Below are positions 44,441 through 52,566 of a stretch of 64,000 nt of DNA, in pieces. Source of the stretch: Streptomyces sp. WMMB303 (GTDB lineage Bacteria > Actinomycetota > Actinomycetes > Streptomycetales > Streptomycetaceae); contig NZ_JARKIN010000001.1 in NCBI RefSeq assembly GCF_029351045.1, positions 4,080,501 through 4,144,500 on the forward strand. The letters run 5' to 3'. The notes beneath the pieces are model-generated. The model had not been told where the DNA came from. It worked only from the letters and a program-made list of their open reading frames with translations, and did no database searches. Within the stretch, counting starts at the first letter, position 1; each line of letters opens with the position of its first letter. A program made the translations under genes and the position numbers.

Positions 44441-44805
44441 GATCGATTCCAGGGGGTCAGTGGTCGTACGAGGTGCGCAGCGGCTTGTTGCAGCCGGGCT
44501 GCTGGGGCAGGTACGGGAACAGGTGCCGCAGGTGGGCCCGGGCATGGCGGAGCCACCTGGCCTCGGAGGAAAACCGAGCATGGCCAGCATCATCGCCGGG
44601 GTGACCGGTTCGGCGTCGGCAAGCTGCGGCACGGTTGCACGGCTGGCTGCCGTGGTACCAGGTCCGGACGTTCCTTCAGGCGATCGTCGGTCGTCACATA
44701 GAGTGCTGTCGCGCGAGGGCAAGCCAGGACGTTCGCCACAAAATGATCTTGGATGCCCTCGGTCACGTCTCCACAGACCCCCCTTGAAATTGGTCATTGG
44801 GGGAT
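44441..44805 (-). pseudogene. Degraded IS982-like transposase remnant
   Basis: On the minus strand fragments of an IS982-type transposase can be read in three frames: ALYVTTDDRLKERPDL, then PQLADAEPVTPAMML, then SEARWLRHARAHLRHLFPYL and PQQPGCNKPLRTSYDH. These match the N-terminal third of actinobacterial IS982 transposases in order. There are at least two frameshifts and a jump to the last codons, so most of the gene is gone. The ends carry the element's terminal sequence (GATCGATTCCAGGGGG at 44441-44456). The same terminal sequence, inverted, lies at 45561-45600. Confidence 0.7.
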
Positions 44806-44898
44806 TCACCGAGGGGGCCGATGAGTTTCGGTTCGCCACGAAGTCTGAAGGGTGGGGATCGACGTCTCCCTGCCTGAGAGAGAGAAGAGTGATGCGCG

Positions 44899-45510
44899 AT
44901 GAAGTTGGTACTTCAGGAGTTCCTTTCGCTGGACGGCGTTTCCCAGGGGCCCGGGTCCCCGGACGAGGACACCAGCGACGGGTTCACCCAGGGCGGCTGG
45001 TTCGTGCCCCACCTGGATGAAGAGTTCGACCGGCTGTCCGGCACCTGGCTCGGTGAGGCGGACGCGTTCCTCTTCGGCCGTCGTACGTACGAGAACTTCG
45101 CGCGGGACTGGCCGAAGATGACCGAGCACCCGAACGCCCGCATCCTGAACGGGCTGCCGAAATATGTGGCTTCCCAGAGCCTGACCAAGGCCGAGTGGAA
45201 CCCGACGACGATTCTGTCCGGCGACGTCCCCGCCCAAGTCGCCGAACTGAAACAGCAGCCCGGCCGCGAACTGCAGATCCACGGCAGCGCCCGGCTTGGC
45301 CAGTCCCTGCTGGCCGCCGGACTGATCGACGAGTTGCGGCTCGTGATCGCCCCTGTGGTCGTGGGCAGCGGCCGACGCCTGTTCCCGGACGGCGGCGCCC
45401 CGGCCGGCCTGCGCCTCCTGAGCAACGAGACGACGCCGCACGGGCTGGCGGTCCACATCTACGAGTCGACGGGCCTTCCGGAGTACGGGACATACGGGGC
45501 CGACGCGTAG
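44899..45510 (+). CDS. Dihydrofolate reductase-family (RibD C-terminal) protein
   Basis: 203 residues starting MKLVLQEFLSLDGVSQGP, typical of the short RibD-C/DHFR-like family common in actinobacteria. FGRRTYENFARDW and the C-terminal ELRLVIAPVVVGSGRRLF are diagnostic segments. These proteins bind NADPH; most have no known substrate and few have real DHFR activity. It is intact but enclosed by inverted IS982-like ends, so it may have been moved as a passenger gene. The ribosome site GAGAGAAGA is weak. Confidence 0.92.
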   Translation: MKLVLQEFLSLDGVSQGPGSPDEDTSDGFTQGGWFVPHLDEEFDRLSGTWLGEADAFLFGRRTYENFARDWPKMTEHPNARILNGLPKYVASQSLTKAEWNPTTILSGDVPAQVAELKQQPGRELQIHGSARLGQSLLAAGLIDELRLVIAPVVVGSGRRLFPDGGAPAGLRLLSNETTPHGLAVHIYESTGLPEYGTYGADA

Positions 45511-45519
45511 GCGCCGTAC

Positions 45520-45605
45520 CGGACTGATCGAAACGGGGAGACCCGGCAAGCCACCCTCCGCTCGCTCACCTCGTACGACCACTGCCCCCTGGAATTGATC
45601 ATCTA
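45520..45605 (+). pseudogene. C-terminal remnant of an IS982-like transposase
   Basis: On the plus strand about 20 codons read ETRQATLRSLTSYDH, matching the C-terminus of IS982 transposases (RSLTAYDH), followed by the IS end CCCCCTGGAATTGATC. The rest of the gene is absent. The stop codon of the minus-strand gene at 45603 lies right beside this IS end. Confidence 0.65.
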
Positions 45606-46748
45606 GAAGAGGCCGGTGCGCACGTGGTCCGAGAGGTTCTCGAGGAGCTCACGCAGCCACGGGTCTCGGACGGCCGGCAGCCGGGCCAGGGTGTGCCGGA
45701 GCACATTCGAGTCGGCTCGGAACAGGTGCCCAGGGTGTGGTGCGGGCGGGTCGAAGTCGTCACGCAGTGCGCCGACGGGCAGGGCGCCCGGAGCGGGGAC
45801 GGACAGGTCCGGCCTGGGGAAGGCCATCCACAGCCACACTCCGAACGGCAGCGGCACCAGGTGCGGTGCCGGATCGGCTGAGGTCCAGGTCCTCCCCGTC
45901 TGAGGATGGGACGGAACGAGAAGGATGGAGACGTCTGGGCCGGGAGCCGGCAGTCCCGGTCCGGCCAGGTCGGCGCGCCGCGCCTGGGGACCGGTGGGCA
46001 GCAGGGCGTCGAGTGCGCGTTGGAAGACCTGCCCGACCGAGCCGGCCGGGACGATCACGGGGTGGCGCTCCGATGCCGCCAGCAGGTGGGCGAGCGCATG
46101 GCCGGCCGCCGCCTCCCACTGCGGGCTCCACAACCACGAGTAGTTCGACCAGTGGCCCACCGCCGTCCGTGATCCCCATGCGGCGATGGGCTCGAACGGG
46201 GGTGTGCCCTTCCCTTCCGCCATCAGCTCCGGCCAGGAGAGCGGCGCGGCGTCGGCGTCGACGGAAAGGCGGCGCACGGCGTTCGGTTCGAGCCACATCG
46301 CCTGCCAGAGCGAGCAGTCGTCGATGCGGGTCGCCACGGGCAGGGCGCACTCCATGCAGGTCACGTCGGGGCCGTCGGCACCGTCGAGTCCGCAGCAGTA
46401 GCCGCCTCCGCGGTTCTCCGGGATCAGCATCGTGCCGATGGCGTCGCCCGGCGCGATGACGATTGCGCCGGGCGAGCCGTCGGAGAGGGCGTACACCGGC
46501 GCGTAGACACCGCGGGCTGCCGCTTCGTCCGGATGGATCTCCTCCCACCTCCGCCACGGTGGCCCCCAGGGCTCCGGGTCCACGGCGAACGTGCCCGACT
46601 CCATGAGCACCGGGAGCTGCACCCCGTTCCCGTACTGCTGATGAGCATGGACCGGCAGCATGACCTGGGACAGCGGGATGGTCAGCCCGGCTCCACAGCC
46701 GGCACACAAGAAAACGAACAACCGTCCTCCGCCCGGAAACAGCGACAT
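45603..46748 (-). CDS. Actinobacterial hypothetical protein with N-terminal zinc-ribbon-like motif
   Basis: About 381 residues from the ATG at 46748; TTG at 46721 with a close GGAGG is an alternative. An N-terminal CAGCGAGL motif and a later YCCGLDGADGPDVTCMEC cluster suggest metal binding. Other segments such as MESGTFAVDPEPWGPPWR recur in Streptomyces proteins of unknown function. No signal peptide or membrane span. The last codons (VRTGLF) end within five bases of an IS982-like end, so the native C-terminus may be altered. Confidence 0.7.
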   Translation of the reverse strand: MSLFPGGGRLFVFLCAGCGAGLTIPLSQVMLPVHAHQQYGNGVQLPVLMESGTFAVDPEPWGPPWRRWEEIHPDEAAARGVYAPVYALSDGSPGAIVIAPGDAIGTMLIPENRGGGYCCGLDGADGPDVTCMECALPVATRIDDCSLWQAMWLEPNAVRRLSVDADAAPLSWPELMAEGKGTPPFEPIAAWGSRTAVGHWSNYSWLWSPQWEAAAGHALAHLLAASERHPVIVPAGSVGQVFQRALDALLPTGPQARRADLAGPGLPAPGPDVSILLVPSHPQTGRTWTSADPAPHLVPLPFGVWLWMAFPRPDLSVPAPGALPVGALRDDFDPPAPHPGHLFRADSNVLRHTLARLPAVRDPWLRELLENLSDHVRTGLF

Positions 46749-46851
46749 CGTCGCAGCTCGGAGACAGACCGGCCAACGTGTTTTCCACCCGCTGCGCGAG
46801 ACCGAGCACCACGGCACCCACTACACCATGACTGCGATAGCCAATCAGTAG

Positions 46852-46868
46852 AGTTACATGCTATAACT
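46852..46868. promoter_or_regulatory. Imperfect palindrome upstream of the epimerase gene
   Basis: AGTTACATGCTATAACT is an inverted repeat with arms AGTTA/TAACT, in an A/T-rich patch about 57 bases before the epimerase start. It could be an operator for the TetR-type gene downstream or another regulator, and the AT-rich TATAA part could be a -10 box. Confidence 0.45.
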
Positions 46869-46924
46869 GAAGCGTTCGCCAATCGCTCCAAGGGCTCCTC
46901 GCCCTCTGCCGAAGGGACCGCCTC

Positions 46925-47884
46925 ATGACCGCAGCAACAGGCTCACTTCACACCGTTCTGGGGGCCGGTCCCGCGGGCACCTCCGTCGCCCTGGAACTCG
47001 CGCGCCGCGGACACGCTGTCCGGCTGGTCGACCGCGCAGGCTCCGGTGAGCCCCTGGGAGGCGCCGAACGGCTCAAGGGGGATGTCGGCACGGTGGACGG
47101 AGCGCTCGCCGCGGTCGAAGGCGCCGACGTGGTCTACCACTGCGTCAACGTCGCCTACCACCTCCAGGTCGACGTCATGCCCGGCATCCAAGGGGCGGTC
47201 CTGGGCGCGGTGGCGCGCACCGGTGCGCGCCTGGTGGTCCTGGACACGCTGTACCCCTACGGCGAGACGCACGGCGAGGTCATGACCGAGGACACCCCCT
47301 GGCGGGCCGCCTCGGCCAAGGGCCGGATGCGGGCCGCGCTGGACGAGAACTACCTGGCCGCACATGCGGAAGGCCGAGCGAAGGTCGTGCTGGGCCGCTC
47401 GGCGGACTTCGTCGGACCCCGCGTGCTGAATTCCACGCTGGGCGGGGCCGTCTTCCCGGCCGCACTCATGGACGGCGAGGTCCTGGCACTCGGTGACATC
47501 GACCTCCGGCACAGCTACACCAACATCCTCGACGTGGCCCGTGGCCTGGCCGTACTCGGCGAGAACCCCTCAGGAGACGGCCGGGTCTGGCACCTGCCCA
47601 CCGCCCCCGCCCGCACGACGCGCGAGATCCTCACCGCACTGGGCGACCTGGTGGGCCGTCCGCTGCGGACCGTCACGGTGAACGAGGCGCGCCCCTTCGG
47701 GCCGTTCGACGAAACGTTCATGAATTCCTACGCCGAGATGTTCTACCAGCACACCGAGCCACAGATCATGGATTCCACCGCCTTCCAGCAGGAGTTCGAT
47801 ATCGAATCCACCCCGATCGAGACCACCCTGAGGGAGACACTGGCGTGGTACCGGGGCTTCCTCGCTGCCCGAGCGAAGGGCTGA
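46925..47884 (+). CDS. NAD-dependent epimerase/dehydratase-family protein
   Basis: 319 residues of the extended SDR fold. The nucleotide motif is VLGAGPAGTSVALELAR, a GxGxxG variant. It lacks the canonical YxxxK; the sequence DTLYPYGETHGE carries a nearby Tyr but the Lys is not evident, so activity may differ or be absent. C-terminal FQQEFDIESTPIETTLRETLAWY is typical of the family. The substrate cannot be named. It is followed by a TetR-type gene in the same direction and probably regulated by it. Confidence 0.85.
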   Translation: MTAATGSLHTVLGAGPAGTSVALELARRGHAVRLVDRAGSGEPLGGAERLKGDVGTVDGALAAVEGADVVYHCVNVAYHLQVDVMPGIQGAVLGAVARTGARLVVLDTLYPYGETHGEVMTEDTPWRAASAKGRMRAALDENYLAAHAEGRAKVVLGRSADFVGPRVLNSTLGGAVFPAALMDGEVLALGDIDLRHSYTNILDVARGLAVLGENPSGDGRVWHLPTAPARTTREILTALGDLVGRPLRTVTVNEARPFGPFDETFMNSYAEMFYQHTEPQIMDSTAFQQEFDIESTPIETTLRETLAWYRGFLAARAKG

Positions 47885-47963
47885 CCGACGAGCCCCATGC
47901 CCATTCCGCGGCCCTCACCCATCCTCGACCGGGGGAGGGCTTTGCCCTGTCTCGTCAGCGATA

Positions 47964-47980
47964 CAGTGACGCATACACTG
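47964..47980. promoter_or_regulatory. Palindrome upstream of the TetR gene
   Basis: CAGTG (47964-47968) and CACTG (47976-47980) form a perfect inverted repeat with a seven-base spacer, about 50 bases upstream of the TetR-type start. An autoregulatory operator is the simplest reading. Confidence 0.55.
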
Positions 47981-48030
47981 CGGCCCTGCGCGGTCGGCAG
48001 CAGGAAGCGGGGCATGACAGGAGGCGGGGC

Positions 48031-48738
48031 ATGACAGTCCGTGCGAACAGCCCGCGTGCGCGGTACCGGGAGCAGACCCGCTCGGAGATCAAGGATGCGG
48101 CCGTACGACAACTCGCCGCCGGAGGCATCGAGGGCGTGGCGCTCCTACGGATCGCGAAGGAGATCGGGCTGTCCGGCCCGGCGCTCTACCGCTACTTCGC
48201 CAGCCGTGACGAACTGCTGGCGGAGCTGGTGCTCGACGCCTACGAGGGCGCGGCCGCGGCCGTCCACGCCGTGGACACCGGAGACGGCGGGCGGGCCGCC
48301 CTGCACGCCCTGACCTACGCCTACCGGGAATGGGCCGTGGCGCAGCCGCACCTGTACCTGCTCATCCAGGGCACCCCGGTGGCGGGCTTCACCGCGCCGA
48401 CCGAAACCATACTGAAGGCACGCTCCGTCCTGGGTCCCTTCCTGTCCGTCTTCGCCCAGGGCCGGCCACTGGTCCGCGTGGACCCGCTCGTGGCGCAGCT
48501 TCGGACCTGGCTGCGCGAGCAGCCCGAGGTGGCGGTCTGGGTCGAGCAGTGGACGGGGCAGCCCGGCACCGGTGCCGTCGCGGATGTCGCGCTGACCGGG
48601 GCCGTGATGACCTGGCCCCAGATGCACGGCACTGTCAGCCTGGAGATCACAGGCCAGTTCACCGGCATGGGACACGACCCCGCAACCATGCTCGGGATCC
48701 AGACGGCGATCCTGGCCGACACCTTCCAACTCCCCTGA
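48031..48738 (+). CDS. TetR/AcrR-family transcriptional regulator
   Basis: 235 residues. The N-terminal HTH (about 15-60) is VALLRIAKEIGLSGPALYRYFASRDEL, typical of TetR proteins. The C-terminal ligand domain is of the WHG type (AVMTWPQMHGTVSLEITGQF). A strong AGGAGG precedes the ATG. It probably controls itself and the epimerase gene upstream. The ligand is unknown. Confidence 0.92.
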   Translation: MTVRANSPRARYREQTRSEIKDAAVRQLAAGGIEGVALLRIAKEIGLSGPALYRYFASRDELLAELVLDAYEGAAAAVHAVDTGDGGRAALHALTYAYREWAVAQPHLYLLIQGTPVAGFTAPTETILKARSVLGPFLSVFAQGRPLVRVDPLVAQLRTWLREQPEVAVWVEQWTGQPGTGAVADVALTGAVMTWPQMHGTVSLEITGQFTGMGHDPATMLGIQTAILADTFQLP

Positions 48739-48860
48739 CCACGGCGAAAAAGCCCTTCCCGCACCGCTCCCCCGGCACCGCAGCGGTCGGCGGGCTTGAT
48801 TCGGTCGGGCGGACTGCGCAGGCCGGACCAACGCTGTCCGGCTACCCGGGCTGAGGCCCC

Positions 48861-49661
48861 TCAGTCCAGCGCCGCGCGCAGCCGGGCCCGGTCCTGCGGC
48901 GACATGTGCGGGCTGTAGCTGTCGAAGAGCGCCTGGCGGCCCAGGCGTGCGGCGCGGGCACCGTCCCGGCTGCCGAGGGCCTCGACGACGAGGCGGTGGT
49001 GGCGGGTCGAGTGGTGCATCCGTTCGGCGGCGCCCCCTGCGTCCCGGGCGTGCTGCAGCGTGCGCTCGATGGCGTCCACGACGGCGTCGTGGACGGCACG
49101 GGCACACAGGGCGAGCAGCGCGTTGCCGCTGGCTTCGGCGACGACCCGGTGGAACCCGGCGTCCGCCTGGCTGAAGGCGTGCGTGTCGGGCGGCGTGCCG
49201 CCGCTGCCGGCGGCCTGCGCGCAGTCGGCCATCCGGTCCACCAGTTCCGTCAGCCGCCGCAGGTCGTCGTCGGTGTGCAGCCGCGCCGCGAGACGGTAGC
49301 TCTCCGCGTCCAGCACCATCCGGAACTGGATCAGTTCGGCGGGTCCGGACAGATGGGACCGGGCGAGCCGCCCCAGGGCGTGGCTGAGGGTGTCGGGCGA
49401 GACGCCCAGCACCTCGGCGCCCAGCGGATCGCCGGGTCGGGAGCGGATCAGCCCCGCGGACTGGAGGACCCGCAGGGCTTCGCGGATGGTGGACCGGCCC
49501 ACCTCGAACTGGCGCACCAGTTCGCGCTCCGCGGGCAGCCGGGAGCCGGGCGGGAGCTGCCCGGCGAGAATGCGCTCCTCGATCTGCTCGGCGACGCGCT
49601 GGTAGGCGCGCACCGGGCGCACCGGCTGGAATCCGGTCCGGCCAGGGGGATCGACCGACAT
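48861..49661 (-). CDS. FadR/GntR-family transcriptional regulator
   Basis: 266 residues. The winged HTH (about 30-80) contains LPPGSRLPAERELVRQFEVGRSTIREALRVLQ, and the FCD effector domain follows (histidine-containing FHRVVAEASGNALLALC). It is divergent from the catabolic operon and should be its regulator. The ATG at 49661 is favoured over an upstream in-frame GTG because of its ribosome-site spacing. A perfect 15-base palindrome sits at the divergent promoter. Confidence 0.92.
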   Translation of the reverse strand: MSVDPPGRTGFQPVRPVRAYQRVAEQIEERILAGQLPPGSRLPAERELVRQFEVGRSTIREALRVLQSAGLIRSRPGDPLGAEVLGVSPDTLSHALGRLARSHLSGPAELIQFRMVLDAESYRLAARLHTDDDLRRLTELVDRMADCAQAAGSGGTPPDTHAFSQADAGFHRVVAEASGNALLALCARAVHDAVVDAIERTLQHARDAGGAAERMHHSTRHHRLVVEALGSRDGARAARLGRQALFDSYSPHMSPQDRARLRAALD

Positions 49662-49757
49662 CGGCACCCTTTCTCACGCTCCTGCGGGCTGGTGGCGGGC
49701 TGCTTGCGGCTGCTCGCGTTTCCCGTGTGCTGATCCTGTGCCGTCCCGGCCGCCCCC

Positions 49758-49787
49758 TTGACCGCAGCCGGGACACCCGAGCAGAGT
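49758..49787 (+). promoter_or_regulatory. Promoter of the GntR-controlled catabolic operon
   Basis: A -35 box TTGACC at 49758-49763 and CAGAGT at 49782-49787 with an 18-base spacer lie in the divergent region. The operator palindrome follows 11 bases after the -10, where it would overlap the transcription start and block RNA polymerase. Confidence 0.6.
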
Positions 49788-49798
49788 ACGGACGATCA

Positions 49799-49813
49799 AC
49801 TGGTCTGACCAGT
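49799..49813. promoter_or_regulatory. FadR/GntR operator palindrome
   Basis: ACTGGTCTGACCAGT is a perfect inverted repeat, with the TGGT-n3-ACCA core typical of FadR-type GntR regulators. It is placed between the promoter and the first gene of the operon, 55 bases before the M20 start. Confidence 0.75.
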
Positions 49814-49867
49814 CGCCTGGTCCCCGTGGACGGGATCGGGCGGCGGGGACAGGGACTTGGAGGTTCC

Positions 49868-51118
49868 ATGCAATCCGGTCCCGGCGAACAGCCGTGGGAT
49901 TCCCTGCTCGACACCGAGGCGGCCGTCGCCTTCACCCAGGAACTGGTGCGGCTGCGCACCGTCAACTCCGAGGACGCGGAGGTCGTCGAGAGACCGGCCG
50001 CCGAACTGGTCGCCGAACTGTTCACGCGGTTCGGCTGGGAGCACACCGTCACGGAGGTGGCCCCGGGCCGCCCGAACGTGATCGCGACCGTCGAGGGCGG
50101 CGGAGGCCCGGGACCCACCCTGATGTTCGAGGGGCACACCGACGTGGTGACCGAGGGCGACCCCGCCGACTGGAGCGTGGACCCCTTTGGCGCCGAGATC
50201 CGCGACGGCCGGATGTGGGGCCGCGGTACGGCCGACATGAAGTCCGGCGTGGCGGCGATGATCTACGGGGTGCGCGCGCTCCAGCAGGCGGGCCCCTTCC
50301 CGGGCCGGGTCGTGCTGGGTGTCATGGCCGACGAGGAGGGCATGATGCTCGGCGCCAAGGCGTTCGCGGCCTCCCCGGCGGCCGGCGAGGTGGACGGCGT
50401 CATCGTCTGCGAGCCGGAAGGGTATGAGGTGTGCACCTCGGCCCGCGGCGGCATCCGGCTGCGCCTCGACCTGACGGGCGTGATGGCGCACGGTGCGATG
50501 CCGCAGGAGGGCCGCAGCCCGATCGAGGCCGGGGCCCGGATCGTGGAGGCGCTCGGCACGGTGCGGGAGTGGGCCGCTGTACGCTTCGGCAGCCATCCGC
50601 ACGCCGGTTCGGTGACCGTCACGCCGACCGTGCTGCTGGGCGGCGACCCGGACCAGCTCAACGTCATCCCGGCGCACGGTGTGGTCGGCGTCGATGTGCG
50701 GACGATCCCCGGCACCGACCACGCGGAACTGATCGAGCGGGTGCGCACGACGGCGGAGCGGGCGGCGGAAGCCTTCGGCGTGACGGTGGAGCCGACCGTC
50801 GTCGACGACCGGCCCGCGGTCGAGGTATCCGAGGACCATCCCGTCGTCCGGGGGCTGGTCGCGGCGCACACCCGGGTGCACGGCAGCGCACCGGCCATCG
50901 GCGCGGTGCCCGGCACCACCGACGGCACGATCCTCACCCGCGATGCCGGGCTGCCCACCGTGGTCTACGGACCGGGCGGCAAGTGGATCGCGCACCAGAA
51001 GGACGAGTTCGTGGAGGTGCGGGAGATCGGCGAGTACGCACGCGTCTACGCCGAGGCCGCCCACCACTTTCTCACCCACCGCACCACACCCGCGCCGGAG
51101 GGGGGTGCGGCGGCGTGA
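49868..51118 (+). CDS. M20-family metallohydrolase (ArgE/DapE type)
   Basis: 416 residues. Zinc ligands and catalytic residues are visible: FEGHTDVV (His), GTADMKSG (bridging Asp), ADEEG (catalytic Glu pair) and the C-terminal AHQKDEFV (His). The central dimerisation domain is present. These enzymes hydrolyse N-acyl amino acids and similar amides. The gene starts the operon, with GGAGG at the ATG, and is coupled by GTGA to the aldehyde dehydrogenase. A substrate with an amide bond and a later aldehyde group is implied. Confidence 0.92.
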   Translation: MQSGPGEQPWDSLLDTEAAVAFTQELVRLRTVNSEDAEVVERPAAELVAELFTRFGWEHTVTEVAPGRPNVIATVEGGGGPGPTLMFEGHTDVVTEGDPADWSVDPFGAEIRDGRMWGRGTADMKSGVAAMIYGVRALQQAGPFPGRVVLGVMADEEGMMLGAKAFAASPAAGEVDGVIVCEPEGYEVCTSARGGIRLRLDLTGVMAHGAMPQEGRSPIEAGARIVEALGTVREWAAVRFGSHPHAGSVTVTPTVLLGGDPDQLNVIPAHGVVGVDVRTIPGTDHAELIERVRTTAERAAEAFGVTVEPTVVDDRPAVEVSEDHPVVRGLVAAHTRVHGSAPAIGAVPGTTDGTILTRDAGLPTVVYGPGGKWIAHQKDEFVEVREIGEYARVYAEAAHHFLTHRTTPAPEGGAAA

Positions 51119-52566
51119 CGCTGTGGCAGACCAAGGAGTTCCCCGACGGGCTGCCGATCGGCGGGAGCTGGGTGGCCACCGCCGACCAGCAGGTGGTGAC
51201 GTTCCCGTACGACGGAAGTCCGGTGGCACAGGCCCCGGTCGGCTCCGTGGCCCAGGCCGGGCAAGCCGTCGGGCACGCCGCCGCGCTGCGCCGCGAGGTC
51301 GCCAAGCTCCCCACCCGCACCCGCCGGGCGGTGCTCGGCCAGGTGGCAGACAGCCTCGAAGCGGTCGCACAGGGCATGGAGGACCTGCTGGTCCTGGAGA
51401 CCGGCAAGCCGCGCGCCGACTGCCGTACCGAGGTGACCCGGGCGGTGGCCACCTGGCGGGCGGCGGCCGACGAGGTGGTGCACATCCACGGCGAGACGGT
51501 GCCGCTGGACGGGCTGCCGTCCGGAGACGGGATGACGGGCTTCTGGACACGGCGGCCGATCGGGGTGGTCGTCGGGATCGCCGGGTTCAACTACCCGATG
51601 ATGCTGGCCACCCACAAGATCGCGCCCGCGCTGGCCGCCGGCTGCCCGGTGATCGTCAAGCCGGCACCGGCGACCCCGCTGGCCACGCTGTGGCTGGTGA
51701 ACCTGGTACGTGAGCGGCTGCTGGCCGAGGGCGCCCCGGCGGGCGCCGTGCAGTCGGTCACCGGAGACGCGGCCGTGGGGCGTGCCCTCACGACGGACGA
51801 GGCCGTCGCCGCGGTCTCCTTCACCGGCTCGGCGGCCGTCGGCCACCGCATCGCGAAGGACGCGGCGCCCCGCAAGGTCGTGCTCGAACTCGGTTCCAAC
51901 GCCGCGCTGGTCGTGGCGGCGGACGCCGACCTCGACGCGGCCGCCGAAGCGGTGGTGCGCGGCGGCTGCTACGCCTCCGGGCAGGCGTGCATCGCTGTCC
52001 AGCGGGTGATCGCCGAAGCACCGGTGGCGGCCGAACTGGAGCGGCGGATCGCGGCGCGGCTGGCGTCCGTGCCCGTAGGCGATCCGCGTGCGGAGGACAC
52101 CCGGGTGGCCGCGCTGATCGACGAGGCCGCGACCGAACGAGTGCTGGCATGGCTGGCGGACGCGTGCGAGGCGGGTGCGCGGCTGGTCGCGGGCGGCGAG
52201 CGGGTGGGCCGCTGTCTGACTCCGGCGCTGCTGGCCGAGGTGCCGGACGGGCAGCCCGCCTGGGACGAGGAGATCTTCGGCCCCGCCGTCTGCCTGCGGT
52301 CGGTTCCCGATCTGGACGCGGCCTTCGCCGCGGTGGACGCGAGCCGCTACGGACTGCACGCCGCGGTCTTCACCCACCGCCTCGATGTCGCCTTCCGCGC
52401 GTTGGACGAGCTGGACGTCGGCGGCGTGGTGGTCAACGAGGTGCCCGGGTACCGCTGCGACGTGGCGCCCTACGGCGGCGTCAAGGACTCCGGCATCGGG
52501 CGTGAGGGCCCGCGGTTCGCGATCGAGGAGCTGACGGTGACGAAGATGGCGGTGATCAGGCCGTGA
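51115..52566 (+). CDS. NAD(P)-dependent aldehyde dehydrogenase
   Basis: 483 residues. The ALDH signatures are FNYPMMLATHKIAPAL, the catalytic Glu in VLELGSNAALVV and the catalytic Cys in GQACIAVQR. The SFTGSAAVG and EEIFGPAV segments are conserved. It oxidises an aldehyde to an acid. The glutamate motif has ELGSN in place of the usual ELGGK/N, which may reflect substrate class. The GTG start is coupled to the M20 gene, and the stop overlaps the SDR gene start. Confidence 0.93.
   Translation: MTLWQTKEFPDGLPIGGSWVATADQQVVTFPYDGSPVAQAPVGSVAQAGQAVGHAAALRREVAKLPTRTRRAVLGQVADSLEAVAQGMEDLLVLETGKPRADCRTEVTRAVATWRAAADEVVHIHGETVPLDGLPSGDGMTGFWTRRPIGVVVGIAGFNYPMMLATHKIAPALAAGCPVIVKPAPATPLATLWLVNLVRERLLAEGAPAGAVQSVTGDAAVGRALTTDEAVAAVSFTGSAAVGHRIAKDAAPRKVVLELGSNAALVVAADADLDAAAEAVVRGGCYASGQACIAVQRVIAEAPVAAELERRIAARLASVPVGDPRAEDTRVAALIDEAATERVLAWLADACEAGARLVAGGERVGRCLTPALLAEVPDGQPAWDEEIFGPAVCLRSVPDLDAAFAAVDASRYGLHAAVFTHRLDVAFRALDELDVGGVVVNEVPGYRCDVAPYGGVKDSGIGREGPRFAIEELTVTKMAVIRP

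Larger units (their letters stand above)
44441..45600. repeat. Inverted IS982-like ends enclosing the DHFR/RibD-like gene
   Basis: The left copy at 44441-44477 and the right copy at 45563-45600 are inverted and nearly identical over about 37 bases (one indel, few mismatches). They include the segment TGGTCGTACGAGGTG and its complement. They are the same end of one IS type in opposite orientation and bound a 1.16 kb segment with one intact gene. This could be a decayed composite or passenger-carrying element. Confidence 0.7.

Noticed and set aside
44253..45020. Plus-strand frame across the IS982 remnant
   Set aside because: It runs antisense to the transposase fragments and then into the DHFR-like gene in a wrong frame.
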